Of a DNA stretch of 64,000 nucleotides, positions 24,930-32,523 are shown one piece after another; within the stretch, counting starts at the first letter, position 1; each line of letters starts with the position of its first letter. The position numbers and the translations under genes were made by a program. The notes beneath the pieces were generated by a model. It was given only the letters and a program-made list of their open reading frames with translations. It made no database searches and was not told where the DNA came from. This stretch comes from Soonwooa sp023440705 (GTDB lineage: Bacteria; Bacteroidota; Bacteroidia; Flavobacteriales; Weeksellaceae). The stretch covers positions 39,428-103,427 of the forward strand of contig JAEXRP010000092.1 in the NCBI GenBank assembly GCA_023440705.1. Reading direction: 5' to 3'.

Positions 24930-25499
24930 ATGAAAAAATTATTCTTATCTTTTATGTTAATGTTTGCCGTGACAATGTCATTTGCGCAATCAACTTGGAC
25001 AATTGATCCAATGCACTCTTCATTTAATTTCAATATCAAACATATGGGAATTAGCTTTGTACAAGGGCGTTTTGATAAGTTTGATGCTTCAATTTTAACA
25101 AGTGATGCAGATCTTAAAGATGCAAAGTTTGACTTTACAATTGATACCAACTCTATTGATACCGATGTTGAACCTCGTGACAAACATTTGAAAAGTGCTG
25201 ATTTTTTCGATGTTGAAAAATTCCCAACGATGACTTTTAAAAGTACGTTGATCCACAAAGCAAAAAATAACGCTTATGTGTTACAAGGTGATTTAACAAT
25301 AAAAGGTGTGACCAAGCCAATTGTTGTGACTTTGACTTATGGTGGAAAAACTAAAGATCAACAAGGGAATGAGAAATTAGGTATCCAAACTAAGTTTAAA
25401 ATTAATCGTTTCGATTATGGTGTAAGCTATGATCCATCAGGAGCAGCTGTCGGTAAAAATGTTGACATCACTGTTTTTGCAGAGTTTACAAAAAAATAA
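24930..25499 (+). CDS. YceI family periplasmic protein
   Basis: Periplasmic lipocalin-fold protein of 189 residues. The signal peptide ends SFAQ, before Ser-Thr-Trp. The mature protein begins with the family hallmark TWTIDPMHSSFNFNIKHMG and continues with GRFDKFDASI, IDTNSIDTDVEPRDKHLKS, FFDVEKFPTMTFKST and the C-terminal YDPSGAAVGKNVDITVFAEF. YceI proteins bind polyisoprenoid or amide lipids in a beta-barrel; the physiological role in Bacteroidota is not settled. It is monocistronic, with its own promoter element and a strong terminator. Confidence 0.92.
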   Translation: MKKLFLSFMLMFAVTMSFAQSTWTIDPMHSSFNFNIKHMGISFVQGRFDKFDASILTSDADLKDAKFDFTIDTNSIDTDVEPRDKHLKSADFFDVEKFPTMTFKSTLIHKAKNNAYVLQGDLTIKGVTKPIVVTLTYGGKTKDQQGNEKLGIQTKFKINRFDYGVSYDPSGAAVGKNVDITVFAEFTKK

Positions 25500-25520
25500 T
25501 TTTATAGTTATGTGTGTGTG

Positions 25521-25559
25521 AATCCGTTTCTTGAAATTCTCGAGAAGCGGATTTTTTTT
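25521..25559 (+). terminator. terminator after the yceI-like gene
   Basis: Stem AATCCGTTTCTTGA / TCGAGAAGCGGATT (two G-U pairs) followed by T8 on the plus strand. Confidence 0.85.
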
Positions 25560-25605
25560 GAATTATAAACTTTGTTAAAAATTAGTTTTAAATAATTATT
25601 GATGT

Positions 25606-25613
25606 TAATTTTG
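25606..25613 (+). promoter_or_regulatory. candidate -7 element of the small lipoprotein gene
   Basis: TAATTTTG matches TAnnTTTG and ends 2 nt before the first ATG (25616) and 5 nt before the second (25619). This implies a leaderless transcript starting near codon 2. Confidence 0.4.
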
Positions 25614-25615
25614 CA

Positions 25616-25981
25616 ATGATGAAGACTTCAATTTTGCACCGACAATTTTTAAAAAGCTTGAGCATTTTATGTTTAAGCCTAGGTATTTTGGTGGCATCTT
25701 GCGGTATCAAAATCGCATTGACGCAAAGTCTTAATATCGAAAACTATTGCGGACAAAGCCTTAAATCGGTTAGTTCTTGTAGTTTTGCTGCTTTAGAAAA
25801 TAAGCAAGAAAAGTTTTCTATTCAACAAAAGAAATCGGAAGATTTAAGCTTCGATTTTAATTCAAAAAATCTTTATCAAGAACATCAACAATTAGGAAGT
25901 ACTAATGTTGATTTTCCACTTTCGCGATCTATTCCGCTGTATATACTGTATCAGCAGCAGCGTGATGCACTCTTTTCATAA
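25616..25981 (+). CDS. small putative lipoprotein, hypothetical
   Basis: A 121-residue protein of unknown function. A hydrophobic N-terminus ends in a lipobox-like VASC (Cys near residue 29), suggesting export and lipid attachment. Two further Cys (in NYCGQS and SSCSFA) follow within about 30 residues. The C-terminal half is polar, with no recognised domain. The ATG at 25619 may be the true start, since it is the first Met downstream of the predicted transcription start. The gene precedes the TlpA-like thioredoxin by 72 nt, so the cysteines could be a target of that reductase; this is inference only. Confidence 0.55.
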   Translation: MMKTSILHRQFLKSLSILCLSLGILVASCGIKIALTQSLNIENYCGQSLKSVSSCSFAALENKQEKFSIQQKKSEDLSFDFNSKNLYQEHQQLGSTNVDFPLSRSIPLYILYQQQRDALFS

Positions 25982-26053
25982 TTTTTTATTCGTTTTTTCT
26001 ACTTAAAATTTGAATTGATATTCAAGTTAGAAACTCTTTTAAAATAAATTATT

Positions 26054-26668
26054 ATGAATCCGAAAATTAAAAATATAATGAAAAAATCATTCAATATCAT
26101 GTTGATTGGACTTGCATTGTCCATCGTTTTTGTCCCAGAAGTTAAAGCTTACGCCCAACAAGGCCTTATGAAACTTGGCTTTTTTCAACCGAAATTAGAA
26201 TTACCAAAAGAGATTACAGGAAACACAAATGAGCCAAAACTCGTAAAAGAATCTAATTTTAAAATGTCTTTTGTTGATGCAAAAGGAAAATCTTTAAGCC
26301 TTGAAGAACTAAAAGGAAAAGTAGTTTTTATGAATATTTGGGCAACTTGGTGTGGACCTTGTATTGCCGAAATGCCTTCTATCCAAAAGCTTTATGACAA
26401 ATTTAAAGACAAAGAAGATGTCGCTTTTGTGATTTTGGAAGCAGAATCTAATAAAGACAAAGCGATCAAATTTATGACTAATAAAAAGCTCGATTTGCCA
26501 GTTTATTTCCCAACAGGGAATATCCCATCAGAGTTTTTCCGCGGAAGTCTCCCAACGACGGTTATCTTCGATAAAAAAGGAAATGTCGCACACATCACTG
26601 AAGGAATGGCAGATTATTCTGGTGACGATATTGTTGACTTCCTTAACGAAGTCCGCAATATGAAATAA
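26054..26668 (+). CDS. TlpA-like membrane-anchored thioredoxin
   Basis: Periplasmic thiol-disulfide oxidoreductase of 204 residues. An N-terminal anchor or signal (IMLIGLALSIVFVPEV) is followed by a linker and a thioredoxin-like domain from about residue 72. The active site is ATWCGPCIAEMP, with redox cysteines Cys100 and Cys103; the cis-Pro loop is in RGSLPTTVIFD. Such proteins reduce cytochrome c or other periplasmic disulfides or support oxidative-stress repair. A second in-frame ATG at 26078 is an alternative start. It lies downstream of a cysteine-containing lipoprotein and ends at a hairpin shared with the convergent MFS gene. Confidence 0.85.
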   Translation: MNPKIKNIMKKSFNIMLIGLALSIVFVPEVKAYAQQGLMKLGFFQPKLELPKEITGNTNEPKLVKESNFKMSFVDAKGKSLSLEELKGKVVFMNIWATWCGPCIAEMPSIQKLYDKFKDKEDVAFVILEAESNKDKAIKFMTNKKLDLPVYFPTGNIPSEFFRGSLPTTVIFDKKGNVAHITEGMADYSGDDIVDFLNEVRNMK

Positions 26669-26685
26669 GAAGCGTATTTAAAAAT

Positions 26686-26714
26686 AAAATCCGAGTTTAA
26701 TGCTCGGATTTTTT
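26686..26714. terminator. bidirectional terminator overlapping the MFS stop codon
   Basis: Stem AAATCCGAG / CTCGGATTT with a TTTAATG loop, followed by T-rich sequence on plus and preceded by A-rich sequence serving minus. The MFS gene's stop codon (26697-26699) lies inside the loop. Confidence 0.8.
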
Positions 26715-27926
26715 ATTTTGTAGCATGAGGTTGCTGATCCACCAAAGTCCTACAGCTGCAATGGCAAGGATTATTCCAGAGCCAATCCAAAGTGTATTAA
26801 AACCGAGTTCGCTGGCAACATTAGTTCCTAAAATCGGTGTGATAATAAATGAAAACGAAAATGCCATCCCGTTAAGTCCCATATAAGCGCCTTTGTTACC
26901 GCCTTCGGATCGCATTGCTGTAACAGTTGACATAAATGGAAGTGCTAAAATTTCACCAACACTCAAGATGGTCATTGATAATAACAAGGTGAAAATATGA
27001 TGATCAAATGCCAATAGCGAATACGAAATTCCGCATGCCAAAGCACCAACAAATAAGGTTTGTCCAATTGTAAAATGCTTTTCTGCAAAGTTGACAATCA
27101 ACATTTCTAAAACAACGATGATAAAACCACTATAACCCAAAATGTATCCAATACTGGTTTGGTCGAGATGCGCAACTTCTTTATAAAAAATCGGGATCGT
27201 ATTAAAGAATTGGAAAAAACAAATTGAAAACAACATACACAGTAATGAAAATATAATGAATTTCATGTCTTTGTAAGGTGACTTTCCAACTGGTTTTATG
27301 ATGTCCTCTTTTTTTCTAAGTTTTTGTTTAGCTTTAAAAATGATGTTTCTTTTTCTAAAAAATACAACGTACATAATGCCTGCAACAAGGGCTGCAAAAG
27401 TATTTACTCCAAATAAAAAATTATAAGAAATTGCCGATAAAATTCCGCCCAAAGCTGGGCCAATCGAGAAACCAAGATTAATCGCCATTCTGTTTAATGA
27501 AAATGCACGTGTAATATTTTCTGGTCTAGCATATTTTGTGATCGCAACAGAATTGGCTGGACGAAAGGATTCGCTGATGATACTTTGTATTAAAATAATA
27601 CTCATCATTCCTTCCAAAGTTGGAAAAAATGGAATGAACATAAATAACGGTGCACTCAAAAACAAACTAAAGCTCTGGACACGATATTCTCCAAGTTTAT
27701 CTGTGAGATAACCGCCAATCCAAGAACCGATAACCGAACCAATGCCATAAAACATCAATACCAATCCCGCTTCTTTTAATCCGAATCCTAATTTGTCTGT
27801 CATGTAAACGCCTAAAAAAGGCAACACCATCGATCCTGACCTGTTGATTAACATGACAATCGATAGCATCCAAGCTTCTTTGGATAAGCCTTTGAAGGAG
27901 TCAACATATACTCTGAAAAGTCCCAA
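26697..27926 (-). CDS. MFS transporter
   Basis: Major facilitator superfamily permease of 409 residues with about 12 hydrophobic helices. The conserved loop 2-3 motif appears as GGYLTDKLGEYR (G-x-x-x-D-x-x-G-x-R type), and a long cytosolic central loop with KRNIIFKAKQKLRKKEDI separates the two six-helix halves. It resembles the drug-efflux or YdhP/MdtG-like MFS group of Bacteroidota, but no substrate can be assigned. It is monocistronic, between a terminator shared with the TlpA gene and the asnB terminator. Confidence 0.85.
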   Translation of the reverse strand: MGLFRVYVDSFKGLSKEAWMLSIVMLINRSGSMVLPFLGVYMTDKLGFGLKEAGLVLMFYGIGSVIGSWIGGYLTDKLGEYRVQSFSLFLSAPLFMFIPFFPTLEGMMSIILIQSIISESFRPANSVAITKYARPENITRAFSLNRMAINLGFSIGPALGGILSAISYNFLFGVNTFAALVAGIMYVVFFRKRNIIFKAKQKLRKKEDIIKPVGKSPYKDMKFIIFSLLCMLFSICFFQFFNTIPIFYKEVAHLDQTSIGYILGYSGFIIVVLEMLIVNFAEKHFTIGQTLFVGALACGISYSLLAFDHHIFTLLLSMTILSVGEILALPFMSTVTAMRSEGGNKGAYMGLNGMAFSFSFIITPILGTNVASELGFNTLWIGSGIILAIAAVGLWWISNLMLQNKKSEH

Positions 27927-27977
27927 TATTCTGTATTTTTTGCAAAGTTAGGACTTATACATTGGAAATAAAACCGA

Positions 27978-28007
27978 AAGCGACCTCAATTTTGAAGTCG
28001 CTTTTTT
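27978..28007. terminator. terminator downstream of asnB
   Basis: Near-perfect inverted repeat AAAGCGACCTCAA / TTGAAGTCGCTTT with one mismatch and a 2-nt spacer, between the asnB stop codon and the MFS start codon. The cleaner T-run is on the plus strand; the minus strand continues as CGGTTTTATTT, an acceptable terminator tail. Confidence 0.65.
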
Positions 28008-28026
28008 AATATTCGTTAATGTTGGT

Positions 28027-29688
28027 TTAGTAAGCTGTTTCGTGGACTTTAACCGCACGACCACTTGGATCATTCATTTTTTTGAAAGCTTCGTCCCACT
28101 CTAAAGCGATTGGCGTTGAACATGCCACCGACGGAACGGACGGCACACAAGATGCAGCGCTATCACTCGGGAAATGTTCTTCGAAAATGCTTCTGTAGCG
28201 ATATTCCTCCTTGCTCATTGGTGTGTTAATTGGAAAGCGGTATTTGGCATTTGCCATCATGTCGTCACTGACGGTTTCTTCAGCAACTTGCTTCAAAGTG
28301 TCGATCCATGAATAGCCAACACCATCGCTGAACTGTTCTTTTTGACGCCAAGCGACACTTTCTGGTAATAGATCTTCAAAAGCCTTTCGAAGCACCCATT
28401 TTTCCATACGTTCGGAAGTAATCATTTTATCTTTCGGATTAATGGTCATCGCAACATCCATAAATTCTTTATCCAAAAACGGAACACGACCTTCGATGCC
28501 CCAAGCCATCAAAGATTTGTTGGCGCGAAGACAGTCGTAAAGATGAAGTTTCCCTAATTTTCGGACATTTTCCTCGTGGAAAGCTTGTGCAGATGGTGCT
28601 TTATGGAAATATAGATAGCCACCAAATAATTCGTCGGAGCCTTCACCTGACAATACCATTTTAATTCCCATAGATTTAATAGCTCTTGCCAAAAGATACA
28701 TTGGCGTCGATGCCCGAATCGTCGTAACATCATAAGTTTCTAAATGATAAATAACATCTCGAATGGCATCCAAACCTTCTTGAACAGTATATTTAACTTC
28801 GTGATGAACCGAGCCGATATGTTCCGCAACTTTTTTTGCTGCAACCAAATCGGGAGAGGTTTCCAATCCTACAGCAAAACTATGCAATCTTGGATACCAC
28901 GCTTCTTGCGTATCTCCACTTTCGATACGTTGACGTGCAAATTTTGCAGTAACTGCCGCAATAATACTAGAATCCAAGCCGCCAGAAAGCAAAACACCAT
29001 AAGGAACATCACTCATCAATTGTCGATGGACAGCCTCTTCTAAGCTTTTTCTAATTTTTGCAATATCGGTTTCGTTATCTTTAACTTGCTCGAAAGATTC
29101 CCAATCGCGAGCATAATGTTTTTGCGGTTCGTGACCTTCTGGACTAAATAATAGATGTCCAGCTGGGAATTCCTCAATCTTGTTGCAAAAACCTTCCAAA
29201 GCTTTTAGTTCGGACGCAACATAATAATGACCTTGTTTATCCCAAGCTTGATAAAGTGGAACAATTCCCATATGATCGCGACCGATGAGGTATTCATCTT
29301 TTTCGATGTCGTAAAGAGCAAATGCGAAAATACCATTCAACTTTTCTAAAAAGTCTTTCCCATATTTTTGATAAAGAGGTAAAATAACTTCGCAATCAGA
29401 TTTTGTTAAAAATCCGTATTCTGAAAATTCTTTTCTAAGTTCTTGATGGTTGTAGATTTCGCCGTTGACTGCCAAAACCAGTTTTCCATCTGTTGAAAAC
29501 AAAGGTTGTTTTCCAGAAGTTGGATCGACAATCGCTAATCTTTCGTGTGAGAATATTACTTTTTCGTTTTGGAATATTCCTGACCAATCTGGTCCACGAT
29601 GTCTGATTTTTTTGGACATTTCTAAGATTTGAGGTCTCAGTGTCTCTGTTTTTTGTTTTGCATCAAACAAACATACAATTCCGCACAT
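28027..29688 (-). CDS. asnB: asparagine synthase B (glutamine-hydrolysing)
   Basis: Cytosolic enzyme that makes asparagine from aspartate, ATP and glutamine. It is full length (553 residues). The N-terminal Ntn amidotransferase domain begins MCGIVCLF with the catalytic Cys2, and includes RHRGPDWSGI and LVLAVNGEIYNH. The C-terminal synthetase domain has the PP-loop VLLSGGLDSS, and SGEGSDELFGGYLYFH. The Ntn domain requires removal of Met1, and the ATG used here leaves exactly that. It is monocistronic with a candidate promoter at 29729-29760 and a terminator before the MFS gene. Confidence 0.96.
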   Translation of the reverse strand: MCGIVCLFDAKQKTETLRPQILEMSKKIRHRGPDWSGIFQNEKVIFSHERLAIVDPTSGKQPLFSTDGKLVLAVNGEIYNHQELRKEFSEYGFLTKSDCEVILPLYQKYGKDFLEKLNGIFAFALYDIEKDEYLIGRDHMGIVPLYQAWDKQGHYYVASELKALEGFCNKIEEFPAGHLLFSPEGHEPQKHYARDWESFEQVKDNETDIAKIRKSLEEAVHRQLMSDVPYGVLLSGGLDSSIIAAVTAKFARQRIESGDTQEAWYPRLHSFAVGLETSPDLVAAKKVAEHIGSVHHEVKYTVQEGLDAIRDVIYHLETYDVTTIRASTPMYLLARAIKSMGIKMVLSGEGSDELFGGYLYFHKAPSAQAFHEENVRKLGKLHLYDCLRANKSLMAWGIEGRVPFLDKEFMDVAMTINPKDKMITSERMEKWVLRKAFEDLLPESVAWRQKEQFSDGVGYSWIDTLKQVAEETVSDDMMANAKYRFPINTPMSKEEYRYRSIFEEHFPSDSAASCVPSVPSVACSTPIALEWDEAFKKMNDPSGRAVKVHETAY

Positions 29689-29728
29689 ATTTTAATAGTT
29701 TTTGAAGTTTTGATTAATAAATATGAGT

Positions 29729-29760
29729 CAAAATTATAAAAGTGATTATTTTTATACAAT
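29729..29760 (-). promoter_or_regulatory. candidate promoter of asnB
   Basis: Minus strand: -7 TAATTTTG (29736-29729) with TTG at 29759-29757, about 20 nt upstream. It lies about 41 nt before the asnB ATG. The fit to the Bacteroidota consensus is good, although the -33 element is TTG and not full TTTG. Confidence 0.55.
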
Positions 29761-30061
29761 AAAAAATTCAATTACATTAATAAAATGATTAAAATAAATT
29801 ATTTTTTAGAATTTTATTCGTTTTTTTAATTGAAATCCTAATTAATTGTGAATTATATTTTTTCTTGTAAAAATTATTTATGCATAGCATAGTTTTAAAA
29901 AAATGGAAAAAAAAGTTTGCATTTAATAAAAAATGCTTTAAATTCGCCGACGTTAAGATTCTCGAAAAATTCTTTTTTCATTTCTTAACATAGATCAATG
30001 AATTGGAGTTTAATTACTCTTAATTTAGGATCTCAATAATTTTTTTCATCATTTGTGTTTT

Positions 30062-30093
30062 TGCCTCCACCTTGTGTGGAGGTTTTTTTATGC
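30062..30093 (+). terminator. intrinsic terminator with no assigned upstream gene
   Basis: Stem CCTCCAC / GTGGAGG with a short CTTGT-type loop, followed by T7 on the plus strand. The adjacent gene ends from the other side (minus strand), where no T-run follows the hairpin, so the signal points to a plus-strand transcript. Confidence 0.65.
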
Positions 30094-30118
30094 CTAAATA
30101 TTGATGAATAAAAGGATG

Positions 30119-31774
30119 TTAAGGATATACTTGTTTAATAATCCTTTGGAGTTCTTGTTGTTCCTGAGGACTCATTTTTTTCCAAACAAATCCATTTTTT
30201 AAGTCTTGACCTATTTTTTGGGGAAAGATGCCTGCTTTTTGATAATCGAGAAGATAATCGGGCGAAATTGCGGGTAATGCAGTGTCAAACGAGAATGGAT
30301 AATCTTTAACAATATTGAATTTCAGATTTCCGATTTGATAAGTTTTGTATTTATTTAATGAAAAACTAGATGGACGCAATAATTGTTTTGTATCCCAACC
30401 TGTCATCATTTTTCCTAAACTAAAGCTTGGTATTGAATTTTGTAAAGTTTGCGGAATACTTAAAATGATAATGGCTACAATCGATAAACTGATGAAGCCT
30501 AATTTCGCAAATGAAAACCAAGTTTTAGCAAAAATTAAAATCCCAGCGACTAAGAAAACGTCCAAAAACAAACGATATTGAGCGGAAAATATAAGCACTA
30601 AAATACTTTTCAATAGAATACATCCGACTAATAGACTTATTATTTTTTTCTTTTTTAAAAATGATAAAAAAATAAGTCCAATAATTGTTAATACAAATAA
30701 TTTGTGGATGATGCCTTTGATGCCGTCAAGATTTAGCCAATTAAAAACATAATCTTTAAAACTGAATTTTTGTATATCCAGATAACTGTATTGTAAATCG
30801 TAGCTTAGCTCTGTGCTGGTTTGTTTTGAAAGTTCTAAAAGTAGAGGATTTGCTTGCCAACTTAATCCTAAATCGGGAAAACCAATAGGGAAAAAAGGAT
30901 GTCCAAACGTCCAAATGTTTTTTAAAAAATAGAGTAGGATTAAACAAAAACCAGGCAATAATGAAATGATTTTGTTGCGTTTGATAAGCCAGAAATAAAT
31001 AAAGGAAAATATTATTAACCAGAAGGATGTTGGTTTTATTACGAATGCTAAACATGATAGCAGAAACAAAAACTTTGCATGTCGCGATTGGTTGAGAACT
31101 TCTTTAACAATGATAAAACTTAATATCAAGGTTGGTAAATCTGGACTTGGTGATTGTGCAAAAACAAAAAATATAGGCGTGAAAACTATACCAATCCAAG
31201 CTCGGGATTCGAAAATATAGACTAAATATACAACCAGTAAAAAAGTATTTAATCTTAAATAAGGATCTATAAAATTTGAAAATCCCGTTTGTAAAATATG
31301 CCACGGCGAATATTGTCCCAAAAGCATATCAAGATTAGAAATACCTTTGACCAAGCCAAATTCTTGCGTCCATTTAATTGTTGGAACATAATATCCAAAA
31401 TGATCGAGAATGAAAGGATAATAACTACCGACAAGCAATATTACTAACAAGCAGAAATAGAAAAACTTTGACTGTCGTTTAAAAAAGATAAAAAACTTTT
31501 GATATGCTTTAAAATAGATGAAAGAAATAATACCTACAATAGAAAAAACTATTTCGACAAAATAATTAATAGGAATGAAAAAAGCTGCTAATGTCCAAAT
31601 TGCTGTTGTAATCGAAAGTCCAATAAAAATATTAGTCGAAATTCTTTCTTCATAAAAAGGTAACAACTTCTGATACAGATTTCCTAATCCGTAAAAGATA
31701 ATAAGTAGTAAAGTCGTTGTCAGCAGTAGATACAGCATAAAAAAAGATTGCCTAAAAATAGACAATCTTTTCAT
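30119..31774 (-). CDS. polytopic membrane protein, possible GT-C-type glycosyltransferase
   Basis: A 551-residue integral membrane protein with about 12-14 hydrophobic segments and a soluble C-terminal tail of about 100 residues. After the third or fourth helix there is a periplasmic-side loop with ILDHFGYYVPTIKWTQEFG, followed by GQYSPWHILQTG. An Asp-containing first luminal loop and this topology are typical of GT-C fold enzymes that use polyprenyl-phosphate sugars, and Bacteroidota carry a family of such uncharacterised proteins. Function is inferred from fold impression only. It lies 19 nt after the glycine-zipper lipoprotein gene on the same strand and may be co-transcribed with it. Confidence 0.6.
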   Translation of the reverse strand: MKRLSIFRQSFFMLYLLLTTTLLLIIFYGLGNLYQKLLPFYEERISTNIFIGLSITTAIWTLAAFFIPINYFVEIVFSIVGIISFIYFKAYQKFFIFFKRQSKFFYFCLLVILLVGSYYPFILDHFGYYVPTIKWTQEFGLVKGISNLDMLLGQYSPWHILQTGFSNFIDPYLRLNTFLLVVYLVYIFESRAWIGIVFTPIFFVFAQSPSPDLPTLILSFIIVKEVLNQSRHAKFLFLLSCLAFVIKPTSFWLIIFSFIYFWLIKRNKIISLLPGFCLILLYFLKNIWTFGHPFFPIGFPDLGLSWQANPLLLELSKQTSTELSYDLQYSYLDIQKFSFKDYVFNWLNLDGIKGIIHKLFVLTIIGLIFLSFLKKKKIISLLVGCILLKSILVLIFSAQYRLFLDVFLVAGILIFAKTWFSFAKLGFISLSIVAIIILSIPQTLQNSIPSFSLGKMMTGWDTKQLLRPSSFSLNKYKTYQIGNLKFNIVKDYPFSFDTALPAISPDYLLDYQKAGIFPQKIGQDLKNGFVWKKMSPQEQQELQRIIKQVYP

Positions 31775-31793
31775 AAAAATATATAACTAACTA

Positions 31794-32345
31794 CTACTTT
31801 CTTTGTACACGACCAGACTTTCGGTCTTCGGATCTACCAATGGTATAACCAGTTGCACCACCTACAACGCCACCAATTACAGCGCCAAGTCCTGGATTTT
31901 TCTTAGAAATAATTGCGCCAGCTGCAGCACCACCAACTGTACCAATAATAGTACCTTTAGCTGCAGAACTCATACCCTTTTTCTGCGGTGCCGTGGTTGT
32001 ACCAGACGATGCTCCTGTGTTAGAGCTACCAGATGAGCTTGCATAACTATTATTGTTGTTATAGCTAGATGAGCCAGAACTTCTTTTCTTTTTAGTAGAC
32101 GTTGATGTATTGCTAACAACAGCTTTTTTAGTCTCTTCAGCTTTTGCAATGCTATCCTTCATTTTTGTTTTTTCAAACTCCATTTTTTCTTTTTCGATAG
32201 CTAGCTTCTGTTTTTCAATGTCTAATTGTCGAGCTTGATATTCAATTTTTTGTTGCTCTAAAGATTTTTCAACCTGCTTATCTTGTTTATTACAAGAAAC
32301 AACCAACATTATCGTAGCGAATCCGCTTAAAAATCTCTTTTTCAT
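31794..32345 (-). CDS. lipoprotein with coiled coil, Ser/Asn-rich linker and glycine zipper
   Basis: Exported 183-residue protein. The signal peptide ends in VVSC (lipobox-like, Cys near residue 18). A charged coiled coil follows (about 25-75, repeated EKxKxxxEK patterns), then a low-complexity Ser/Asn/Thr linker (about 80-120), then a glycine-zipper segment (about 125-170: GTIIGTVGGAAAGAII, GLGAVIGGVVGGATGY). Glycine zippers pack in membranes or oligomers, so an outer-membrane structural role is likely. Unusually for this organism, a strong Shine-Dalgarno-like AGGAG lies 6 nt before the ATG. A second glycine-zipper protein, with an OmpA domain, is at 57.9 kb. Confidence 0.75.
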   Translation of the reverse strand: MKKRFLSGFATIMLVVSCNKQDKQVEKSLEQQKIEYQARQLDIEKQKLAIEKEKMEFEKTKMKDSIAKAEETKKAVVSNTSTSTKKKRSSGSSSYNNNNSYASSSGSSNTGASSGTTTAPQKKGMSSAAKGTIIGTVGGAAAGAIISKKNPGLGAVIGGVVGGATGYTIGRSEDRKSGRVQRK

Positions 32346-32350
32346 AACAA

Positions 32351-32357
32351 TCTCCTT
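32351..32357 (-). promoter_or_regulatory. unusual Shine-Dalgarno-like site before the glycine-zipper gene
   Basis: Minus strand reads AAGGAGA, 5 nt before the ATG at 32345. Most starts in this window have no purine-rich site, as expected for Bacteroidota, so this one stands out. Confidence 0.55.
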
Positions 32358-32481
32358 TTATAATTATATCGTTATGATGAATAACGAAATAATTTTGTTT
32401 ATCGTGTTAGCTATGACAATTACAATTCCAAAGTTGTTAAAAAGAAATGTTAAAAAACTTAAATTTTCTTAAATTAAATAA

Positions 32482-32508
32482 AAAAGCTCCGAATAATTCG
32501 AAGCTTTT
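32482..32508 (-). terminator. terminator of purA
   Basis: Near-perfect inverted repeat AAAAGCTCCGAAT / ATTCGAAGCTTTT, followed on the minus strand by T-rich sequence, directly after the purA stop codon. Confidence 0.8.
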
Positions 32509-32523
32509 AAAAGGGTTTGTATT

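Larger units (their letters stand above)
29689..30118. other. 430-bp intergenic region with a possible small transcript
   Basis: This is the only gap longer than 300 bp. It holds the asnB promoter, then very AT-rich sequence. On the plus strand there is a 37-codon open frame at 29880-29993 encoding a Lys/Phe-rich basic peptide, a 13-codon frame at 29998-30039, and an intrinsic terminator at 30062-30093 pointing rightward. Nothing annotated on the plus strand would need that terminator. A small RNA or small protein gene is possible but unproven; the peptides show no recognisable signature. Confidence 0.35.
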
